Below the pieces are notes generated by a model. That model ran no database searches. It was not told the origin of the DNA and was given only the letters and a program-made list of their open reading frames with translations. The position numbers and the translations under genes were made by a program. Shown piece by piece: positions 18,037 to 27,787 of a stretch of DNA of 64,000 nt (positions within the stretch are counted from its first letter, which is position 1; each line of letters starts with the position of its first letter). The stretch comes from Desulfoprunum benzoelyticum (GTDB lineage Bacteria; Desulfobacterota; Desulfobulbia; Desulfobulbales; Desulfocapsaceae): the NCBI RefSeq assembly GCF_014201505.1, contig NZ_JACHEO010000005.1:99045-163044 (forward strand), read 5' to 3'.

Positions 18037-19230
18037 ATGCCAGACCACAGTGATCCCACAGCCCTTTTTTCCCGTCTGCACGCCCTCGATACCGACGAGG
18101 AGCGCCGGCTGTCGCCATCTGCGACCCCGAGCCGGCAGGCGATCAGGCGCAAGGACGAGGAGCGACCGGGCTACCGCCAGCAGTTCGCCCTCGACGCCGA
18201 CCGCATTCTCCACTCGCGGGCCTACACCCGCTATATCGACAAGACCCAGGTCTTCTGCCTGATCGACAACGACCATATCACCCATCGGGTCCTTCATGTG
18301 CAGCTGGTGGCGAGGATCGCCCGGACCATCGGCCGTTTTCTCGGCCTCAACGAAGACCTGATCGAGGCCATCGCCCTCGGCCACGATATCGGCCATCCCC
18401 CCTTCGGCCATGGCGGCGAGGTCTATCTTTCCCGCCTCTGCCGGGAGCACGGTCTCCCCCCCTTCCAGCACAATATCCAATCGGTCCGCTTCCTTGACCG
18501 CCTGGAACGCAAGGGCCGGGGGTGGAACCTCAGCCTCCAGACCCTGGAAGGCATCCTCAGCCACGACGGCGAGATCGACAGCGACAGCCTGAGCCCGGCG
18601 CCGCTCGCCACCTTTGCCGACTTCGACCGCCGCCTGCAGGCCAAGGAGATGGACCCCGGACTCGAACTGGTGCCGGCCACGCTCGAAGGATGCGTGGTCC
18701 GACTGGCCGACACCATCGCCTACATCGGCCGGGATATCGAAGACGCCATCATCCTCGGTCTGATCCGGCGGGACGATATCCCGGCGTCATGCCGGAACAG
18801 TCTCGGCGATACCAACGGCACCATCGTCTACACCCTCACCACCGACATCATCACCGCCAGCACGGTGCCCGCCGCCGGGGACAGAGCCGACGACATCATC
18901 CCCGCGGTCGGCTTCAGCGAGGAGATCGCCCTCGCCCTCCAGAGACTCAAGGCCTTCAATTACGAACGGATCTACCTCGCACCCCAGACGCGAAAGGACA
19001 TGCCGATCATCGGTGCATGCTATGCCGCCCTGTTCACGGCCTACCTCGACGGCCTGCAATCGGGGCGCCGACTGCCCGACCAGGTCGACCTGATGACCGA
19101 CATGGACCGCAGCTACCTCGACAGCCAGCCGCCGGCGGCCATGGTCCGCGACTACATCGCCGGCATGACCGACGATTTCTTTCTCAGCCAGGCAGCGGCC
19201 ATCGGCTGCGCCATCCCTGAAAAACGATGA
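18037..19230 (+). CDS. dGTPase-like deoxynucleoside triphosphate triphosphohydrolase
   Basis: 397 residues from the ATG at 18037. A TTG 30 codons earlier is in frame, but its extra residues do not look conserved. HD-domain metal ligands are visible as RILHSRAYTRYIDKTQVF (first His), ALGHDIGHPPFGHGGE (HD pair) and the later VVRLADTIAYIGRDIEDAI (Asp). The family hydrolyses dNTPs to nucleoside and triphosphate. The stop overlaps the start of the ClC gene (ATGA), so the two are coupled without an obvious functional link. Confidence 0.9.
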   Translation: MPDHSDPTALFSRLHALDTDEERRLSPSATPSRQAIRRKDEERPGYRQQFALDADRILHSRAYTRYIDKTQVFCLIDNDHITHRVLHVQLVARIARTIGRFLGLNEDLIEAIALGHDIGHPPFGHGGEVYLSRLCREHGLPPFQHNIQSVRFLDRLERKGRGWNLSLQTLEGILSHDGEIDSDSLSPAPLATFADFDRRLQAKEMDPGLELVPATLEGCVVRLADTIAYIGRDIEDAIILGLIRRDDIPASCRNSLGDTNGTIVYTLTTDIITASTVPAAGDRADDIIPAVGFSEEIALALQRLKAFNYERIYLAPQTRKDMPIIGACYAALFTAYLDGLQSGRRLPDQVDLMTDMDRSYLDSQPPAAMVRDYIAGMTDDFFLSQAAAIGCAIPEKR

Positions 19231-21002
19231 GGAAGAACATCCGCAAGTTTCTCCCGGGGGAAAACACCCGGATGATGCTCATCGCCACCTGCATCGGGCT
19301 GGGCGCCGGCCTGATGACCATCGTCTTCCGCAGCCTGGTCGACGCGGTCGATGCTCTGATCTTCGAAGGCGGCGCCAGCCTGCTCGGCATCGGCCAGGGC
19401 GGCTGGCGCCTGCTGCTGCTGCCGCTGCTGCCGCTGGTCGGCATGGTGCTGCTGATTCCGCTGTCGCTGCTCTTCCCGGGTGAGGTCAACGGCTACGGCC
19501 TGCCTGCCTTCCTCCGCAAGGTCAACCTCGAGAACGGCATTATCCGGGCACGGAGCATCGCCATCAAGATCATCGCCACCGCCCTGACCATCGGCACCGG
19601 CAATTCGGCCGGGGTGGAGGGACCGATCGCCCAGATCGGCGGGGCGATCGGCTCCCAGGCCGGCCAGTTTTTCCGGGTCTCCGGCAGCAGGATGAAGGTC
19701 TTCATCGCCGCCGGGGCCGCCGGCGGCATCGCCGGGATGTTCAATGCCCCGATCGCCGGGATCTTCTTCGCCGCCGAGATCGTCCTCCTCGGCACCTACG
19801 AGATCTCCTCCTTCGCCGCCCTGGTCATCGCCTCGGCGATGGCCACCGTCGTCACCCGCGGCTGGTATGGCGAGATGAGCGTCTTCACCATCCCCCAGTA
19901 TTCGGTGGTCAACTACCTCGTCGAGATCCCCCTCTACTGCCTGCTGGCGATCTTCATCGGCCTGGCCGCAGTCCTGTTCATTCGGGTCTTCTACGCGGTC
20001 CGGGACCGCTACCGGGAGATCGGCCTTCATCCCCAGCTCAAGCCGCTGACCGGGGCCCTGCTGATCGGCTGCATCGGCATCTTTTTTCCGCAGGTCATGG
20101 GCGATGGCTACGACTACATGGAAGACATCCTCCACGGCCAGGGCATCGCCTGGGTGATGTTGACCCTGGTCCTGCTCAAGATCCTCGCGACCTCGATCAC
20201 CCTCGGTTCCGGCGGAGCCGGCGGGGTGTTCGCGCCCTCACTGTTCATCGGCGCCGTCCTCGGCGGAGCCTTCGGTTCCATCACCCACCGGCTCATGCCC
20301 GATCTGACCGCCGGATCGGGGGCTTACGCCACCGTCGGCATCGGCGCCTTCCTCGCCGCGGCGACACACGCCCCAATGACCGCTATCTTCCTGCTGTTTG
20401 AAATGACCGGCAACTACCAGATCATCATCCCGATCATGATCACCTCGATCATCGGCACGGTGGTGGCCCGCAAATTCTGCGAGGATTCGATCGACACGGT
20501 CGATTTCAGCCGGGCGGGAATCAATATCCATGAAGGGCGCGAGACGGTCATCCTGAAATCGCTGAAGGTCGGGGCCGCCATCAGCGACGAGGTCGATTTC
20601 ATCAGCGAGGAAGCCAATATCAAGGAACTGTTGCAGATCTTCAGCATCGGCAAGGGCTTTTATTTTCCGGTTATCGATGCTACCGGCAAGATGACAGGGA
20701 TTGTCTCGCTGCAGGACGTGAAGAATATCCTCCATCGTGAGGAGAAGGAGCGAATCGCCTACAAGGTGGGGGGGATCTGCAACCGCAACATCATCATGCT
20801 GACCCCGGACGATTCCCTCTTCGCCGCCATGCAGCTCTTCGACATCAAGGGAATCGAGGAGATCCCGGTGGTGGAGAGCCTCGACGAGCGCTGGGTAGTG
20901 GGGATGCTCAAGCGCCGCGACGTCCTCGATCTCTACAAGAGGGAGGTCCTGCGACGGGGGATCAGCGCCAAGGTCGGATCACAGGGACTTGGCAGCCGTT
21001 AG
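19227..21002 (+). CDS. ClC-family chloride channel/antiporter with CBS domains
   Basis: 591 residues. The ClC core (about 1-430) has many hydrophobic helices. GVEGP holds the gating glutamate expected in proton-coupled exchangers, and GGAGGVFAPSLFIGA is the second selectivity motif. The last 150 residues form two CBS domains (from about 450, ending at KRRDVLDLYKR), which commonly bind nucleotides and gate the channel. The substrate could be chloride or, as in some bacterial members, fluoride or nitrate. Confidence 0.93.
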   Translation: MRKNIRKFLPGENTRMMLIATCIGLGAGLMTIVFRSLVDAVDALIFEGGASLLGIGQGGWRLLLLPLLPLVGMVLLIPLSLLFPGEVNGYGLPAFLRKVNLENGIIRARSIAIKIIATALTIGTGNSAGVEGPIAQIGGAIGSQAGQFFRVSGSRMKVFIAAGAAGGIAGMFNAPIAGIFFAAEIVLLGTYEISSFAALVIASAMATVVTRGWYGEMSVFTIPQYSVVNYLVEIPLYCLLAIFIGLAAVLFIRVFYAVRDRYREIGLHPQLKPLTGALLIGCIGIFFPQVMGDGYDYMEDILHGQGIAWVMLTLVLLKILATSITLGSGGAGGVFAPSLFIGAVLGGAFGSITHRLMPDLTAGSGAYATVGIGAFLAAATHAPMTAIFLLFEMTGNYQIIIPIMITSIIGTVVARKFCEDSIDTVDFSRAGINIHEGRETVILKSLKVGAAISDEVDFISEEANIKELLQIFSIGKGFYFPVIDATGKMTGIVSLQDVKNILHREEKERIAYKVGGICNRNIIMLTPDDSLFAAMQLFDIKGIEEIPVVESLDERWVVGMLKRRDVLDLYKREVLRRGISAKVGSQGLGSR

Positions 21003-21077
21003 CGGCGTAGCCGCGCACAAGCGCGCGGCAAGAGACCGTTGCCGCCATCTTTTCAGGCCCGGTGCCAGCGCAAGGGC

Positions 21078-21106
21078 TTGACCTTCACCTGCGGAAATGG
21101 TATCGG
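21078..21106 (+). promoter_or_regulatory. Promoter of tRNA-Arg
   Basis: TTGACC at 21078-21083, a 17-bp spacer and TATCGG at 21101-21106. This places the transcript start about 9 nt before the tRNA. A GC-rich inverted repeat (GCCGCGC/GCGCGGC) near 21013-21032 separates it from the upstream ClC gene. Confidence 0.55.
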
Positions 21107-21121
21107 AAGGCTTCCATGCGC

Positions 21122-21198
21122 GCACCCGTAGCTCAGCTGGATAGAGCACCAGGCTTCGAACCTGGGTGTCGGGGGTTCGAATCCCTCCGGGTGCGCCA
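21122..21198 (+). tRNA. tRNA-Arg (anticodon TCG)
   Basis: 77 nt, including an encoded CCA end (21196-21198). Acceptor GCACCCG pairs with CGGGTGC. The D-arm has GCTC-AGCTGGATA-GAGC. The anticodon stem CCAGG/CCTGG encloses loop CTTCGAA, so the anticodon is TCG, reading CGN arginine codons. The T-arm is GGGGG-TTCGAAT-CCCTC. All stems fold. Confidence 0.98.
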
Positions 21199-21233
21199 CT
21201 CTCCTTGAATACCTCGCCGTTTTTCCTGCTTCG

Positions 21234-22091
21234 CTACAGCGTTTTCGCCTGGAACGTATCGCAACTGTCGATATCGCCGGATTGAAAGCCGCGTCGGAAC
21301 CAGCTCACCCGCTGCGCCGAACTGCCGTGGGTGAAGGAATCAGGGGTGATGTGCCCCTGGGATCGGCGCTGCATCCGGTCGTCGCCGACATTCGAGGCGG
21401 CGTTCAGGGCCTCTTCGATATCACCCGGTTCAACGACCTGCCGCACCCGTTTGGCATGGTTGGCCCACACCCCGGCCAGGCAGTCGGCCTGCAGTTCGAG
21501 CCTGACCGACAGCTTGTTGTATTCAACCTCGGCGACCCGCCCGCGTTGCGCCGCGACCTTATCGCTGATCCCGAGCAGGTTCTGGACATGATGCCCGACC
21601 TCATGGGCGATGACATACGCCTGGGCGAAATCCCCCGGAGATCCGAGATCGGCCTTGAGGTCGTGATAAAAGGCCAGATCGATATAGACCTTGCTGTCGG
21701 CCGGACAGTAAAACGGCCCCATCGCCGCCTGGGCGAATCCGCAGGCCGACTGCACCGCCCCGGAGAACAGCACCAGTTTCGGTTCGTTGTAGGTCATGCC
21801 GGCCGAGGCAAAGACCGCGTTCCAGGTGTCCTCGGTATCGGCCAGCACGACTGAAACGAACTCGGCCAGTTCCTGCTCTTCGGCACTCGGCTGGTAGGAG
21901 GCCGACGAATCGGGGGACGATTGCTGCACGGTTTCGCCGATGTTGAGGATCAGGGCCGGATCGATTCCGAAATACATGCCGACCAGGGCCAGCAGCAGAA
22001 TGCCGATGCCGCCGCCCTTGAATCCCCCGGGGATCCTGCTCCCCCGCCGGTCCTCGATATTGCCGCTTCTGCGACCTGTCTGCCAGCGCAT
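21234..22091 (-). CDS. ypfJ: YpfJ-family neutral zinc metallopeptidase
   Basis: 285 residues from the ATG at 22091, which has GGAGGG just upstream and gives the conserved start [17 protein letters not shown]. The frame extends farther 5' without support. There is one membrane segment at about 30-48 ([16 protein letters not shown]). The extracytoplasmic domain carries the zinc motif AHEVGHHVQ (HExxH) and a downstream QADCLAGVW. Biological substrates of the family are unknown. Confidence 0.92.
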   Translation of the reverse strand: MRWQTGRRSGNIEDRRGSRIPGGFKGGGIGILLLALVGMYFGIDPALILNIGETVQQSSPDSSASYQPSAEEQELAEFVSVVLADTEDTWNAVFASAGMTYNEPKLVLFSGAVQSACGFAQAAMGPFYCPADSKVYIDLAFYHDLKADLGSPGDFAQAYVIAHEVGHHVQNLLGISDKVAAQRGRVAEVEYNKLSVRLELQADCLAGVWANHAKRVRQVVEPGDIEEALNAASNVGDDRMQRRSQGHITPDSFTHGSSAQRVSWFRRGFQSGDIDSCDTFQAKTL

Positions 22092-22432
22092 AATTCCCTC
22101 CGCTGAAATTTGTTGTGATTGATGCCCACTACCGACTTCAAACCGGCGCCCCTTCGCGCTGGGCATGGCCTGCAACCATCGCCGACATCTTTGCCCGGAT
22201 ATATTCGGATACAGCGCCACTGCCGCTTACCTGCCGGTGATGTCATCTTATCCTACGATGATAGAAACAATCAACATTCCCTGTCCAGTACTTTCGAACG
22301 TCATGACTTCAGCCGGTGGAGTGGTCGACGACATTTCTGCGGCGCTGGCAGCCGATTTTTCATCGGCCACCCATTTCCTCCTTGCACGGCCGACATGAAA
22401 TCAATACTGTAGACGGGAGGACGACAATCACG
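22092..22432. other. Divergent intergenic region ypfJ / receiver gene
   Basis: 340 bp holding the 5' regions of both flanking genes. I see no further gene and no promoter clearly better than background on either strand. A GGGAGG about 12 nt before the receiver ATG is a plausible ribosome binding site. Confidence 0.4.
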
Positions 22433-22936
22433 ATGAACGAATTCTCCGCCACTGATACCCCCATGACTCGGTCCATCCCAAATATTTCACTGCTTGTCGT
22501 CGACGACGAAAGAGAATTCATCGAAATAATGGCCCAGCGCCTCAATAAACGCGGATTCCCGGTCATCACGGCGACGGAGGGAGCGACCGCCCTGCAGCAT
22601 CTGGAGGAAGGTGCGGTCGATATCGTCATTCTCGATGTGGCGATGCCCGGCATGGGCGGAATCGAGACCCTCAACGCCATCAAGAAGCGTCACCCCCTGA
22701 TCGAGGTCATCATGCTGACCGGCCAGGCCACCGTCACCACCGCTGTCGAGGCGATCAAGCAAGGGGCCTTCAATTACCTGAAAAAACCCTGCGAAATCGA
22801 CGACCTCATCGCCCAGGTCGAATCGGCGATGAAACGCCGGCTGGGGCGCCAGGCGAAGGTCCTCGAGGTGCGGATGACCCCCTATCTCGCCCCCGAAAAA
22901 CGCCGGGAAATGATTGCCGCCATCCTGAACGACTGA
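22433..22936 (+). CDS. Single-domain response regulator (CheY-like receiver)
   Basis: 167 residues. A complete receiver domain is visible: acidic pair VVDDE, phospho-acceptor in VILDVAMPG, conserved Thr in MLTGQA and Lys in YLKKPCE. About 35 residues follow with no recognisable output domain, so it probably signals by protein contact. The start at 22433 is chosen over an upstream in-frame codon because of the spacing to GGGAGG. No histidine kinase is adjacent; the nearest is the hybrid kinase 2 kb away on the other strand. Confidence 0.9.
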   Translation: MNEFSATDTPMTRSIPNISLLVVDDEREFIEIMAQRLNKRGFPVITATEGATALQHLEEGAVDIVILDVAMPGMGGIETLNAIKKRHPLIEVIMLTGQATVTTAVEAIKQGAFNYLKKPCEIDDLIAQVESAMKRRLGRQAKVLEVRMTPYLAPEKRREMIAAILND

Positions 22937-23092
22937 GGTCGGCGACGACAGCAATCGGCCGCCGGCCGCCACGGGGATCGAGCGGAGAGACGGCGCTTGC
23001 TGCCGGATCGCCGTCCCGTCGGGAGGAGTAGCGCCGGGCGGCAACAGAACCCTCGCCAGCCAATCATCAACAGCCAACAGGAGTTCCCTCTG

Positions 23093-23560
23093 ATGACATA
23101 CAAGATGATCCTTTTTCTGCTCCTGGCCCTCGCCCTCGTTCTGGTCCTCGCCATCCTCAAAAACGGCCGGACACCGGCGAACCTCGGCCTGCGCCAGGGA
23201 CGTCTGTCACCTCTGCCCTTCACCCCCAATGCGGTCTCGAGCCGGACGGAGGACGAAAAACGCTACGTGCCGCCGCTTCCGTTTGCCGGCGACCGCCAGC
23301 AGACACACAGGGCCCTGCGGCAGGCAATCGGCGGCTACCCGGGCAAGGTCAGAATCGTCACCGATACGCCGTCCTATATTCACTGCGTGTTCAGCAGCGC
23401 CACGTTCGGCTTTCGCGACGATGTCGAATTCCACCTCGACGAGAGCAGCCGCACCGTCCATTTCCGCTCCGCGTCGCGCCTCGGTTACTCCGATCTGGGG
23501 GTCAATCGCCGCCGTTACAAGACCCTGGCCGCGCTGTACCGGCGCACACCCCGACAGTGA
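23093..23560 (+). CDS. DUF1499-like membrane-anchored protein
   Basis: 155 residues. It has a hydrophobic N-terminal segment (about 5-22) and then a soluble domain with the features of DUF1499: CVFSSATFGFRDDVEFHLDE, FRSASRLGYSDLGVNRRR and a C-terminal LAALYRR. AGGAG precedes the ATG by a suitable distance. Function unknown. It lies 31 bp ahead of rarA on the same strand. Confidence 0.85.
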   Translation: MTYKMILFLLLALALVLVLAILKNGRTPANLGLRQGRLSPLPFTPNAVSSRTEDEKRYVPPLPFAGDRQQTHRALRQAIGGYPGKVRIVTDTPSYIHCVFSSATFGFRDDVEFHLDESSRTVHFRSASRLGYSDLGVNRRRYKTLAALYRRTPRQ

Positions 23561-23591
23561 CGCTTTTCCTCCCGCAGATACGGACAGAACC

Positions 23592-24923
23592 ATGCCCAGA
23601 CAGCTGCCGATGACCGGCGAAGAGGACACCACCCGCGACATCCCCCTGGCCGAAAGGGCCAGGCCCCGAGAACTGGCCGACCTCTTCGGCCAGGACAAAC
23701 TGCTGCAGCCGGAGTCGATGCTCAGGCGGATGATCGACCAGGACAGCTACAGTTCGTGCATCTTCTGGGGGCCTCCCGGCACCGGCAAGACGACGCTGGC
23801 CCGGATCATCGAGCGCAAGACCCGGCACGCCTTCGTCCCGTTCAGCGCCGTGCTGGTCAAAATCACCGAAGTCAAAGAGCTGATGGAAAAGGCCCGCCGA
23901 CTCCTTCTCGCCGAGGGCCGGCGGACCATCGTCTTTATCGACGAGATCCACCGCTTCAACAAATCGCAGCAGGACGCCTTCCTCCCCTACGTCGAATCGG
24001 GGGCGATCATCCTCATCGGCGCCACCACCGAGAACCCGTCCTTCGAAGTCATCCCCGCCCTGCTCTCCCGCTGCCATGTCTTCGTCCTCGAACCGCTCAG
24101 CGACAACGAGATCAAGAGCATTCTCGCACGGGCCTTCTCCCTCGTCGGCCGCGATCTGCATCTCGACGACGCGGCCCTCGCCCTGCTGGCCGCCAAAGCC
24201 GGCGGCGACGGCCGCCGGGCCCTCAACAACCTGGAGATGGTCTGTCGCAACGCCGACCGCGGCGACCGTATCGACGCCGAGACCGTCGAGAAGGCCCTGT
24301 CGCACCGCTCTCTGTTTTACGACAAGGGGGGGGAAGAGCACTACAACCTGATCTCGGCCCTGCACAAGTCGATCCGGGGCAGCGATCCGCAGGCGGCCCT
24401 GTACTGGCTGGCGAGGATGCTCGAGGCCGGTGAGGACCCGATGTATATCGCCCGGAGAATGGTGCGGCTGGCCACCGAGGATGTGGGGCTGGCCGACCCG
24501 CAGGCCCTGGTCCAGGCCATCGCGGTCAAGGACACGGTCCACTTTCTCGGCATGCCCGAGGCCAGCACCGCCCTGACCCAGCTCGTCGTCTATCTGGCAA
24601 CCGCCCCGAAGAGCAATGCCACCGAAGTCGCCTACAACCTGGCCAAGGCCGACGCCGTCGCCACCGGTGGTCTCAGGGTGCCGCTGCACATCCGCAACGC
24701 CCCCACCGCACTGATGCAGGATCTGGGGTACGGCCGGGGCTACCGTTATTCACACGATTTCGCCAACCGCTACAGCTATCAGCGCTGTTTTCCGGAGCAG
24801 ATGGAGGAGAAGACCTATTACCGGCCTTCAACCTTCGGTTTCGAGAAGGAGATCAAAAAACGTCTCGACTGGTGGGCGGGCCTGAGGCAGCAGCAGGAAG
24901 AACAGGAAAAGAAGGACAGATAG
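23592..24923 (+). CDS. rarA: Replication-associated recombination protein RarA (MgsA)
   Basis: 443 residues from the ATG at 23592; the frame is open farther upstream but there overlaps the preceding gene. It is an AAA+ ATPase of the clamp-loader branch acting at stalled forks. The N-terminus LAERARPRELADLFGQ is followed by Walker A GPPGTGKTTLA, Walker B FIDEIHRFNKSQQDAFLP, sensor GATTENPSFEV and the C-terminal tetramerisation region (AYNLAKADA, LHIRNAPT, YSHDF). Confidence 0.96.
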   Translation: MPRQLPMTGEEDTTRDIPLAERARPRELADLFGQDKLLQPESMLRRMIDQDSYSSCIFWGPPGTGKTTLARIIERKTRHAFVPFSAVLVKITEVKELMEKARRLLLAEGRRTIVFIDEIHRFNKSQQDAFLPYVESGAIILIGATTENPSFEVIPALLSRCHVFVLEPLSDNEIKSILARAFSLVGRDLHLDDAALALLAAKAGGDGRRALNNLEMVCRNADRGDRIDAETVEKALSHRSLFYDKGGEEHYNLISALHKSIRGSDPQAALYWLARMLEAGEDPMYIARRMVRLATEDVGLADPQALVQAIAVKDTVHFLGMPEASTALTQLVVYLATAPKSNATEVAYNLAKADAVATGGLRVPLHIRNAPTALMQDLGYGRGYRYSHDFANRYSYQRCFPEQMEEKTYYRPSTFGFEKEIKKRLDWWAGLRQQQEEQEKKDR

Positions 24924-24936
24924 CGGCGTCCGGCAG

Positions 24937-27639
24937 TCACGGCGATGCCGGCCGCCGCTCCATCTCGTTCTTGATCGCCCGGGCGATCTGGTTCATCGTG
25001 TACGGTTTCTTGACAAAACCGCCGACCCCGAGCTGCATCGCCGCCTTGACGTCGCCGCTTTCCGAGAAACCGCTGACAATCAGGGCCTTCTGGCCGGGGT
25101 AAATGGCAATGATCGCCTGGTAGGTCTGCAGGCCGTTGATCCCGGGCGGCATCAACATGTCGAGAACGACAAGATCGACCGATCGTCGGCGAAGAAGATC
25201 GATCGCCGCCTGGCCGCTCTCCGCCGTCATGACCTCGTAACCGAAGGTTGTCAGCATCTTGGTGGCGATATCGCGCTGCAACGGCTCATCGTCGACCACC
25301 AGGATCGTCCCCCGCCCCTGCAGATCCATCGTTTCGTCAACGAAAACGTCGTCGCTCCCCGGTCGTTCTTCAACGGGCAGGAAGACGCGGAATGTCGTGC
25401 CTTTCGCCTCGCTATCGAGCTCAATCCGTCCCCCATGCTCCTTGACGACGTTCCAGACGACGGTCAGGCCGAGCCCGGTTCCCTTCTTACCCATGACCTT
25501 GCGGGTATAGAAGGGCTCATAGATATGGGGCTGGTTTTCAACGGGGATACCGGGACCATCATCGCCCACCTCCAGCACCGCCAGGCTGCCGTCGATCAGG
25601 CCGCCGGCCTGTTCCGCCTCCTGGCGCGAGGTCCTGATGACGACCGATCCGCCATCGGCGGCAAGGGCCTCGACCGCGTTCATCACCAGGTTCATGACAA
25701 CCTTCTGGATGTGGACCGGAGAGCAGTTGATCAGGGCGTCATGCGATTCATCGACGACCTGCACCCGTACTTGCGGATACCGCCGTATCATCGTCTGGAA
25801 CTCCGCCGACTCCATATATTCCTTCACCAGGGAGCAAAGCGCGACATTCTGCTTCATTCGGGCACTGCCTTTGGCCAGGGTGAGCAGATCGGCAACGACG
25901 GCGGCGGCACGCCTGCCGGAGGCGAGAATGGCCTCGAGCGGAACGCGGAACGGGCTGTCGGCCGGTATGGTCGCCAGCTGCAATTCAGGATAGCTGATAA
26001 CGCCGGCCAGGATATTGTTGAGGTCATGGGCGACGCCGGCGGCGGTCATACCGACTGCCGCCATCTTTTCCGACTGGACGAGCTGCTGTTGCGTCCTTTT
26101 GAGGTCATCCAGGGCCTCATGGAGCTGTTGGTTCTTGTGCTCGAGATCCTCGACGAGCAAAAGCCTGGCCTTCGTCACCGCATCGGCCGCCAGTCGCTCC
26201 TTTTCCTCCCGCTGCCGCCGCCTTCTCTCCGATATATCGACGACCCGACCCTCGATGAGCTGCATCGCCCCGTCTTTGTCCATGACCAGGCGGGCGCTCA
26301 TCGAGGCCTGAAACACCGAGCCGTCCCGACGCAGCAGCGGCACCTCGTATTCCCGGACCTTTTTTTCCTGCATCAACTGCCGCAGCAGTTCCTGATGATC
26401 CTCGGCGCTGATATATCTCCCGGTCAAATTGCCGCTGAGAGCGAACATGTCCTCGACGGAATCGTATCCCATCATCGACGCAAGCGCCGGGTTGATTTCA
26501 ATCAGGAGGCCGTCCAATCGGGCACGGTAGATCCCCTCCAGGGCCGAGACGAAGAGATCCCGGTACTTTTCTTCCGCCTCGCTGATTCGCTGGAAGGCTT
26601 CGATACGCTCGATGGCGCTTTCCATCAGGCCGGACAGGGCCTTGACGAAACCGGCTTCCCCCGGCGACAGCTGCCGACCGTCCGTCTGGGCGACAAAGTT
26701 GAGGGAAGACCCGTTGCCAGCAACGGGCAGACGAGTGACCGGCAGTGTAAGCAGGAAATTGGCTTCATGTTGATCCCGTTGCCGGCGGACCGGCAGATTT
26801 TGCTCGATCCTGTCGGCGGCGACACGGAAAACCTCCTCCCTGTCATCGGCCCGGGAGAATTCCTTCGCCGCCAGATTGAGCGTCTGCAACTTGCAGGTAG
26901 AGTCTTCTATCACTTCAAGCAGGGTATTGACCTGCCGCATCAACTGACCGAGTTGGTCGGGCACGCCGGGATTGACAATCCGGACGGTAAAATCACCGGC
27001 GGCATACCTTTTCAGGACCGACAAGGCCTCGATGATGCGCGGAACGACCATCCGGTGAATCAGAAACGCCGAGATCAGTGTCGTCAGGAAGATCGCCAGA
27101 GTGGCCCCGAGACAGAAGAACAGGACGAGCCCCATCTTCGAGTCTTTGATCGTATCGGCCGAGATCCTGACATAGAGGCCTCCCAGAAAGTTGCCGTTGG
27201 CTCTCAAGGGGGTCACGTGCGAAATGTAGTGCGCCCCGCTCCCGTCGACAAAGGCATATTGTCGAGCCTGATCCATATCCGGATCGAAAACGCTTTTTTC
27301 CTCTTCCACTAGAAAATCGGTGAACACCCTGCCTTCCCGGGACGGTTCAAAATGAAAAAAAACTTTTCCACCCCGGCCGAAAACAAACGCGTCGACGACC
27401 TTTTCCTGCACCAGATCACTGAGCGCACGAAGGTCCTCGACCTTGTCAAAGGGCAGGGCCCGCTGGTTCATCAGCACCCCGGGGAGGGCCAGTTTGTCGG
27501 CAATACGGCTGTCGATTTCCCGATTGAACCGTGAACTGTAAAATATCCCCATCATCATCAGCAGGACGACCTCGATGGTCAGGATGGCGAGGAGGATTTT
27601 GACGGGAATGTTCAGTCTGATGCGCTTGATCAACCGCAT
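24937..27639 (-). CDS. Hybrid sensor histidine kinase (periplasmic sensor, HAMP, PAS, HisKA/HATPase, receiver)
   Basis: 900 residues from the ATG at 27639 (a TTG two codons earlier is also possible). In order: membrane helix about 12-33, periplasmic sensor about 35-170, second helix about 172-195, HAMP to about 250, a GAF-like region, PAS about 355-470, coiled coil, H-box GVAHDLNN (His538), N-box MNLVMNAVEAL, G-boxes DDGPGI and GTGLGL, and a C-terminal receiver with VVLDM (Asp827) and KKPY. It is a hybrid kinase that can hand phosphate to its own receiver. The gene directly upstream on the same strand encodes a solute-binding protein, a candidate ligand-presenting partner. Confidence 0.93.
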   Translation of the reverse strand: MRLIKRIRLNIPVKILLAILTIEVVLLMMMGIFYSSRFNREIDSRIADKLALPGVLMNQRALPFDKVEDLRALSDLVQEKVVDAFVFGRGGKVFFHFEPSREGRVFTDFLVEEEKSVFDPDMDQARQYAFVDGSGAHYISHVTPLRANGNFLGGLYVRISADTIKDSKMGLVLFFCLGATLAIFLTTLISAFLIHRMVVPRIIEALSVLKRYAAGDFTVRIVNPGVPDQLGQLMRQVNTLLEVIEDSTCKLQTLNLAAKEFSRADDREEVFRVAADRIEQNLPVRRQRDQHEANFLLTLPVTRLPVAGNGSSLNFVAQTDGRQLSPGEAGFVKALSGLMESAIERIEAFQRISEAEEKYRDLFVSALEGIYRARLDGLLIEINPALASMMGYDSVEDMFALSGNLTGRYISAEDHQELLRQLMQEKKVREYEVPLLRRDGSVFQASMSARLVMDKDGAMQLIEGRVVDISERRRRQREEKERLAADAVTKARLLLVEDLEHKNQQLHEALDDLKRTQQQLVQSEKMAAVGMTAAGVAHDLNNILAGVISYPELQLATIPADSPFRVPLEAILASGRRAAAVVADLLTLAKGSARMKQNVALCSLVKEYMESAEFQTMIRRYPQVRVQVVDESHDALINCSPVHIQKVVMNLVMNAVEALAADGGSVVIRTSRQEAEQAGGLIDGSLAVLEVGDDGPGIPVENQPHIYEPFYTRKVMGKKGTGLGLTVVWNVVKEHGGRIELDSEAKGTTFRVFLPVEERPGSDDVFVDETMDLQGRGTILVVDDEPLQRDIATKMLTTFGYEVMTAESGQAAIDLLRRRSVDLVVLDMLMPPGINGLQTYQAIIAIYPGQKALIVSGFSESGDVKAAMQLGVGGFVKKPYTMNQIARAIKNEMERRPASP

Positions 27640-27787
27640 AATCAATCTACTGTGTGAAAACTTTTCCCGACCGGAACATCTCGGAAGAAGGCGGGATGGT
27701 TTCGGTCCTTCGGGACCTGGTGATCATGGCATGTCGAAGGTATCCGGCCCCTCATCTTGAAGGCAGCTTGAAGGCAGATCGTCTGTG

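Noticed and set aside
23229..23591. Upstream extension of the rarA frame
   Set aside because: It overlaps the DUF1499-like gene in another frame; RarA homology starts after the ATG at 23592.
25435..27312. Long plus-strand open frame opposite the hybrid kinase
   Set aside because: The minus strand clearly encodes a complete histidine kinase; the opposite frame has no start signal or protein-like motifs.
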